DNA of 64,000 bases, taken from CAZSAL01 sp964604825. GTDB lineage: Bacteria > Elusimicrobiota > Elusimicrobia > 2-01-FULL-59-12. The position numbers were made by a program, and so were the translations under genes. Location: assembly GCA_964604825.1 (NCBI GenBank), contig CAZSAL010000008.1, positions 8,173-72,172 of the forward strand, given 5' to 3'. How positions within the stretch are numbered: the first letter of the stretch is position 1; the number at the start of each line of letters is the position of its first letter. Below are positions 60,897 through 64,000 of this stretch, in pieces. The notes beneath the pieces were generated by a model. That model saw nothing but the letters and a program-made list of their open reading frames with translations, was not told the origin of the DNA and did not search any database.

Positions 60897-61922
60897 ATGT
60901 ACTATCATCGAAGCCTATTCCTGATGTTTCTGGCCGGCATGTTTTCGGGCATGCCTGTTCTGGCCGTCACGGAAATCAACCCTCCTTTCAGCGTCTCCGC
61001 GCGCTACGGGACAATTACGGATTTCTATCCCGCAGCGGCCGCAAAAAATGGCGAAATCAATCTGCGCAACACGCCCTTCGTGGTGCTCATTCAGGATCTG
61101 CACGCCAATGTCGGGGTTCAGAAGAATATTGCGGCAACGCTTTACCGTTTGAACCAGACCAATAAAATGGGAAGCCTTCTGGTCTGCGTAGAAGGGGCTT
61201 CGGGAGAAGGAGATGTTTCACTGCTGCGCAGCCTTCCGGGGCCGATCCGGCATAGCTTTGAAGCTATGCTGCTTCGCAAAGCCTATCTTACAGGAGCCGA
61301 GCTCGCCGCCACTGAGGAGGCGGCTGACTGGTATCAGCAAAAGTATGTGATTACAAACAGGATAATGTCCATGTTTTCCAGCTCAAACCGTCCGCAGCCT
61401 GTGACGCTTTCTCCGATACGGCTTTGGGGCGTGGACGACCCTGAACTCTACCGCAAGAACTGGCGGGCGGCCAAATATGTCGATAAGAACCGGTATGAGG
61501 CGCTGCAGTATTTGAAAAGCACGAGAGCGATGCTTAAGGAAGGCGGTTCAAAAGTTCTGCAGGACCATTTGGATTTAGTTGTGAAGCTTTTGCTGCTGCG
61601 CCTGCAGCCTCAGGAATATAAGGATTATTTGAAGCACCGTTCTCTTAACCCGGGGGGGCCTGAGGCGTATCAGGCGACCCTGGAAGCTGCTGAAACTTAC
61701 TATGTGGCCGCAAACAAACGCAGTGATGCCATGACCAAAAATCTTCTTAACGCAATGAGATTTCACCCCGGCATCACCGCAATGATAACCGGCGGTTTTC
61801 ATACCCAGGAAATCGCCGCCAACCTTAAACAAAAGAATATCCCGTATTTAGTCATCACGCCGCGAGTGGAAGTCCTGGATCAGGACGAAGCCTACCGCGC
61901 CCGCCTTCGCGAAGAGGAATAA
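60897..61922 (+). CDS. Secreted protein, TraB/ChaN/EreA-like fold suggested
   Basis: 341 aa with a signal peptide (residues 1-22, cleavage near VLA-VT). FVVLIQDLHANVGVQKNIAA near residue 62, LVCVEGASGEGD near 97, and a C-terminal MITGGFHTQEIAANLKQKN near 299 recall proteins with paired His/Glu at strand ends, as in TraB/ChaN/erythromycin-esterase-like folds. I associate similar proteins with Omnitrophota-type genomes, without proof. Catalytic activity is not established. Convergent with the next gene, 4 nt apart. Confidence 0.5.
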   Translation: MYYHRSLFLMFLAGMFSGMPVLAVTEINPPFSVSARYGTITDFYPAAAAKNGEINLRNTPFVVLIQDLHANVGVQKNIAATLYRLNQTNKMGSLLVCVEGASGEGDVSLLRSLPGPIRHSFEAMLLRKAYLTGAELAATEEAADWYQQKYVITNRIMSMFSSSNRPQPVTLSPIRLWGVDDPELYRKNWRAAKYVDKNRYEALQYLKSTRAMLKEGGSKVLQDHLDLVVKLLLLRLQPQEYKDYLKHRSLNPGGPEAYQATLEAAETYYVAANKRSDAMTKNLLNAMRFHPGITAMITGGFHTQEIAANLKQKNIPYLVITPRVEVLDQDEAYRARLREEE

Positions 61923-61926
61923 AATA

Positions 61927-63828
61927 TCAGTCAGGTTGTTTGCCCTGGATATTGGAGTCTGCGACGATTTCCGGGACGATGTTTCCGTAGTGGCGGGAAT
62001 CGCGAAGGGCATATTCGTTGCGGATAGCGTCAACGGGCGACCAGAACCAGCCTCGTGGGTCCCATACCTGCGCCAGTGAATAATGAAGAGCGATTTCCTT
62101 GAAAGCTTGAGCCGCATTGTCGTACTCATGTTTTAGATCAAACGCTTTTCCCAGAATAAAATATGCGGCGCCGACATCGTTTAGGGCCCAATATTTGAAT
62201 ATTTTCTGTTTATCGTCCGTAAAACCGTCGTAATGAACCGTCTGCCCGATCTCGTTTAATTTTTTCTGCTGCAGGGCAATGGCAAAAGACCGCCATTGTT
62301 CGATTACGGCTTCCGCCTGATCGATTGCGGTTTTAAGATCGTGCTGGTCCAGGGCTTTCCAGGCTCTCACGGTCATTTGCTCGGAATTGCCGTAGAGTAT
62401 GCGGGGCCTTGGGTGATTAACCGTCCGGATTTCGGCAATATTAATAGAAACCGGGTGAACTCCATCAATGTGACCTCCAGCCAGCGGGTCTTCCCCGAGG
62501 CCGGCGAAGCAGCGCCAGACCGAAGCGATCAGGCTCGAAGCCGGGCTGTCTATCCCGTCTGGAGGAGAAGCCCAGCCATCGTGAAAAAACTTCCCGGCGG
62601 TGGCGTACGGATAGGCGGCTCCCGATTTATGCGGCAATGCGGCGAGATCGAAATTTTCAGTCATGATTCTGGCTTTGTCAAAGTAATGCCGCGCCAGAAG
62701 GGCGTTCCCCTGTTTCCTTGCGCAGGAAGCCATAGTGTTGAGGCTGTTGATATACTGCCCCATTCCTTCGTACCAGATCAGGCGGGTGCGGTTTGTTAAA
62801 TCTGCTTCCGGTTTGTCGGTGGGATCAACGCCCAGACGGTCTCCGACCTTGACTTCAAAGGCTCTCTCCGCCCCACGCATCAGACGGTCTGGATCTATTC
62901 CACTCTGACGCAGGTTGTCCGGCCCGATGGCCGAAATCAGCCAGGTTACCGTATCAAGCGCCCTGATCCGATCCTCGCCTTCCGGGGTTACACCGCGATT
63001 CATGGCGTAAGCCAGAGGATCAAACGCGTATCCGGTCAGCCATTTACTGACGTGATCACGCTCTTCCGATATCCATACGCGGCTGCTTTCATCAAGCATG
63101 GAAGACCTTAGCAGTTCAGAAAGAAGCGCATAATAACTCAGATTATTTTCTGTGGAAAGAATCTTCCGCCATGGCGCGCTGCCCGTGTCGTCAAGAGGAC
63201 CCATGGACACCCCGCCGTTCATATGGGGAATATCATGAGCAATCCAGCCGGCAATATCGAGAGCCAGATTGAAGGAATCTTTATCATGCGCGGTGTTTCC
63301 CAGTCGCGCTGCAAAAAGCCCCATCCAGGCATTTGGCCCAACATGAATGGTTGTTTCAATTCCTTCGCCGCCGAACTCCGCGTTGTAAAAATTGCTCAGT
63401 CCGGAAACTCCTGCGCGATAGCCCGGCTGCATCGGGCCTGTCGCCCAGGCTTTTCTAAAGAATTCAGAGATGCCCTTGGCGCGTTTTAAATCGCCAAGGC
63501 GGATTGCCAGCAGGCCGACAGCTGCCTGGTCGTAAGTGGAAGCCTGCTGAGCAAGCTTGGGATCCGATGTCCCGACAAAACTCAGAAAAAGGCCGGTCTG
63601 GGGAACCCAGTGATAGTTAACCAGATTCGCATAAATTGCTTCGACTCTTCCGGGGGTAATATAAGGAGCAACTGCTTTCAGGGAAGTTATGCTTGGGGAA
63701 TGAAGCAGCATGGCGTGTGGCAGCTGAGATTTTAACAGCAGAGTTGTTTCGCTGGAGGCATATGTAATAGCGGCAATTAAAAAATTGAGGAGTAGTAACT
63801 TGATGATCTTGGGGTGGGAGGTCCTCAT
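61927..63828 (-). CDS. Large secreted protein, possible alpha/alpha-toroid with TPR end
   Basis: 633 aa. A signal peptide covers the first ~24 residues. Repeated helical hairpins (STYDQAAVGLLAIRLGDLKR, NAWMGLFAARLGNTAHDKDS, TRLIWYEGMGQYINSLNTMA) suggest a six-hairpin toroid like many glycosidases or glucan-modifying enzymes. The C-terminal ~150 residues look TPR-like (DVGAAYFILGKAFDLKHEYD, AAQAFKEIALHY). No certain catalytic residues were identified, so an enzyme role is inference. Confidence 0.5.
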   Translation of the reverse strand: MRTSHPKIIKLLLLNFLIAAITYASSETTLLLKSQLPHAMLLHSPSITSLKAVAPYITPGRVEAIYANLVNYHWVPQTGLFLSFVGTSDPKLAQQASTYDQAAVGLLAIRLGDLKRAKGISEFFRKAWATGPMQPGYRAGVSGLSNFYNAEFGGEGIETTIHVGPNAWMGLFAARLGNTAHDKDSFNLALDIAGWIAHDIPHMNGGVSMGPLDDTGSAPWRKILSTENNLSYYALLSELLRSSMLDESSRVWISEERDHVSKWLTGYAFDPLAYAMNRGVTPEGEDRIRALDTVTWLISAIGPDNLRQSGIDPDRLMRGAERAFEVKVGDRLGVDPTDKPEADLTNRTRLIWYEGMGQYINSLNTMASCARKQGNALLARHYFDKARIMTENFDLAALPHKSGAAYPYATAGKFFHDGWASPPDGIDSPASSLIASVWRCFAGLGEDPLAGGHIDGVHPVSINIAEIRTVNHPRPRILYGNSEQMTVRAWKALDQHDLKTAIDQAEAVIEQWRSFAIALQQKKLNEIGQTVHYDGFTDDKQKIFKYWALNDVGAAYFILGKAFDLKHEYDNAAQAFKEIALHYSLAQVWDPRGWFWSPVDAIRNEYALRDSRHYGNIVPEIVADSNIQGKQPD

Positions 63829-63886
63829 GATCGCATTGACATGTACCCCTCCCTCAAGATGTTGTCAACAGGATCGTTAACACAAA

Positions 63887-63908
63887 TTAACAGTTTTACA
63901 ACTGTTAA
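63887..63908. promoter_or_regulatory. Inverted repeat upstream of the large secreted protein gene
   Basis: TTAACAGTT / AACTGTTAA with TTAC spacer, about 60 nt upstream of the minus-strand gene start at 63828. Symmetry fits an operator. The remaining 170 nt to the window end show no gene. Confidence 0.4.
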
Positions 63909-64000
63909 GTGATATTTACCGGGACTTAAGAACTATAAAATTTTCGTACCTGAATACCTTCACGACGTGGGCCCCCCCGTCGTCATCCTCCGCGGTCGTC

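Overview
The window looks like a piece of a draft or metagenome-derived bacterial genome: there is a 100-base N gap at 30677-30776 inside a CRISPR array. The cell is Gram-negative. A lipid A aminoarabinose-type gene set, a PorV/PorQ-like outer-membrane protein and a lipoprotein point to an outer membrane. An indolepyruvate-type ferredoxin oxidoreductase and an ADP-forming acyl-CoA synthetase point to anaerobic metabolism. I cannot name the phylum from sequence alone. The secreted proteins at 60897-63828 resemble proteins I associate with Omnitrophota/Elusimicrobiota, but that is only an impression. No rRNA, tRNA or transposase gene was seen.

Layout. 1-9 kb: M1 aminopeptidase, a release-factor-like protein and several secreted or outer-membrane proteins. 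9-14.5 kb: an HNH nuclease/ACT-domain regulator/peptide deformylase operon facing a Nudix-hemB-suhB-hemD operon, whose first gene is a CobA-HemD fusion missing the N-terminal half of CobA. 14.7-34.9 kb: an accessory, defence-like island with two AAA/DUF4143 ATPases, a Cas2-like protein, an orphan ParB, a RhuM-family remnant, a complete type I-C CRISPR-Cas operon (cas3-cas5-cas8c-cas7-cas4-cas1-cas2), an array with 45 visible repeats, and four toxin-antitoxin-type modules. 35-42.6 kb: a TPR/metallopeptidase protein, a ComEC-like protein, nadK, recN, an ArnT-like glycosyltransferase and a lipoprotein. 42.7-46.6 kb: ArnC/formyltransferase/decarboxylase-epimerase/ArnD-like genes. 46.6-60.5 kb: 2-oxoacid:ferredoxin oxidoreductase, two sensor histidine kinases, ADP-forming acyl-CoA synthetase with a GNAT domain, then tpiA-rpiB-kinase-recJ-mtnP. 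60.5-63.8 kb: secreted proteins of unknown function.

The most unusual feature is the distal end of the CRISPR array. After the last intact repeat, gene modules alternate with CRISPR repeat remnants: MntA/HepT, remnant, XRE/ImmA, remnant, MntA/HepT, remnant, VapBC. A 39-bp stretch spanning the repeat end plus flank is duplicated on both sides of the first module. Toxin-antitoxin cassettes therefore occupy the place of spacers, which could be capture at repeats or recombination in a decaying array.

A second theme is repeats. A roughly 50-bp GC-rich palindromic element sits in frame inside hemB, suhB, parB (three times) and recN; near-identical copies in suhB and parB are translated from opposite strands. 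A separate family of roughly 70-80 bp, bounded by GTCATTCCCG and CGGGGATGAC, lies between genes at four places. One copy supplies the stop codon of the aminopeptidase, and another lies at the truncated 5' end of the CobA-HemD gene.
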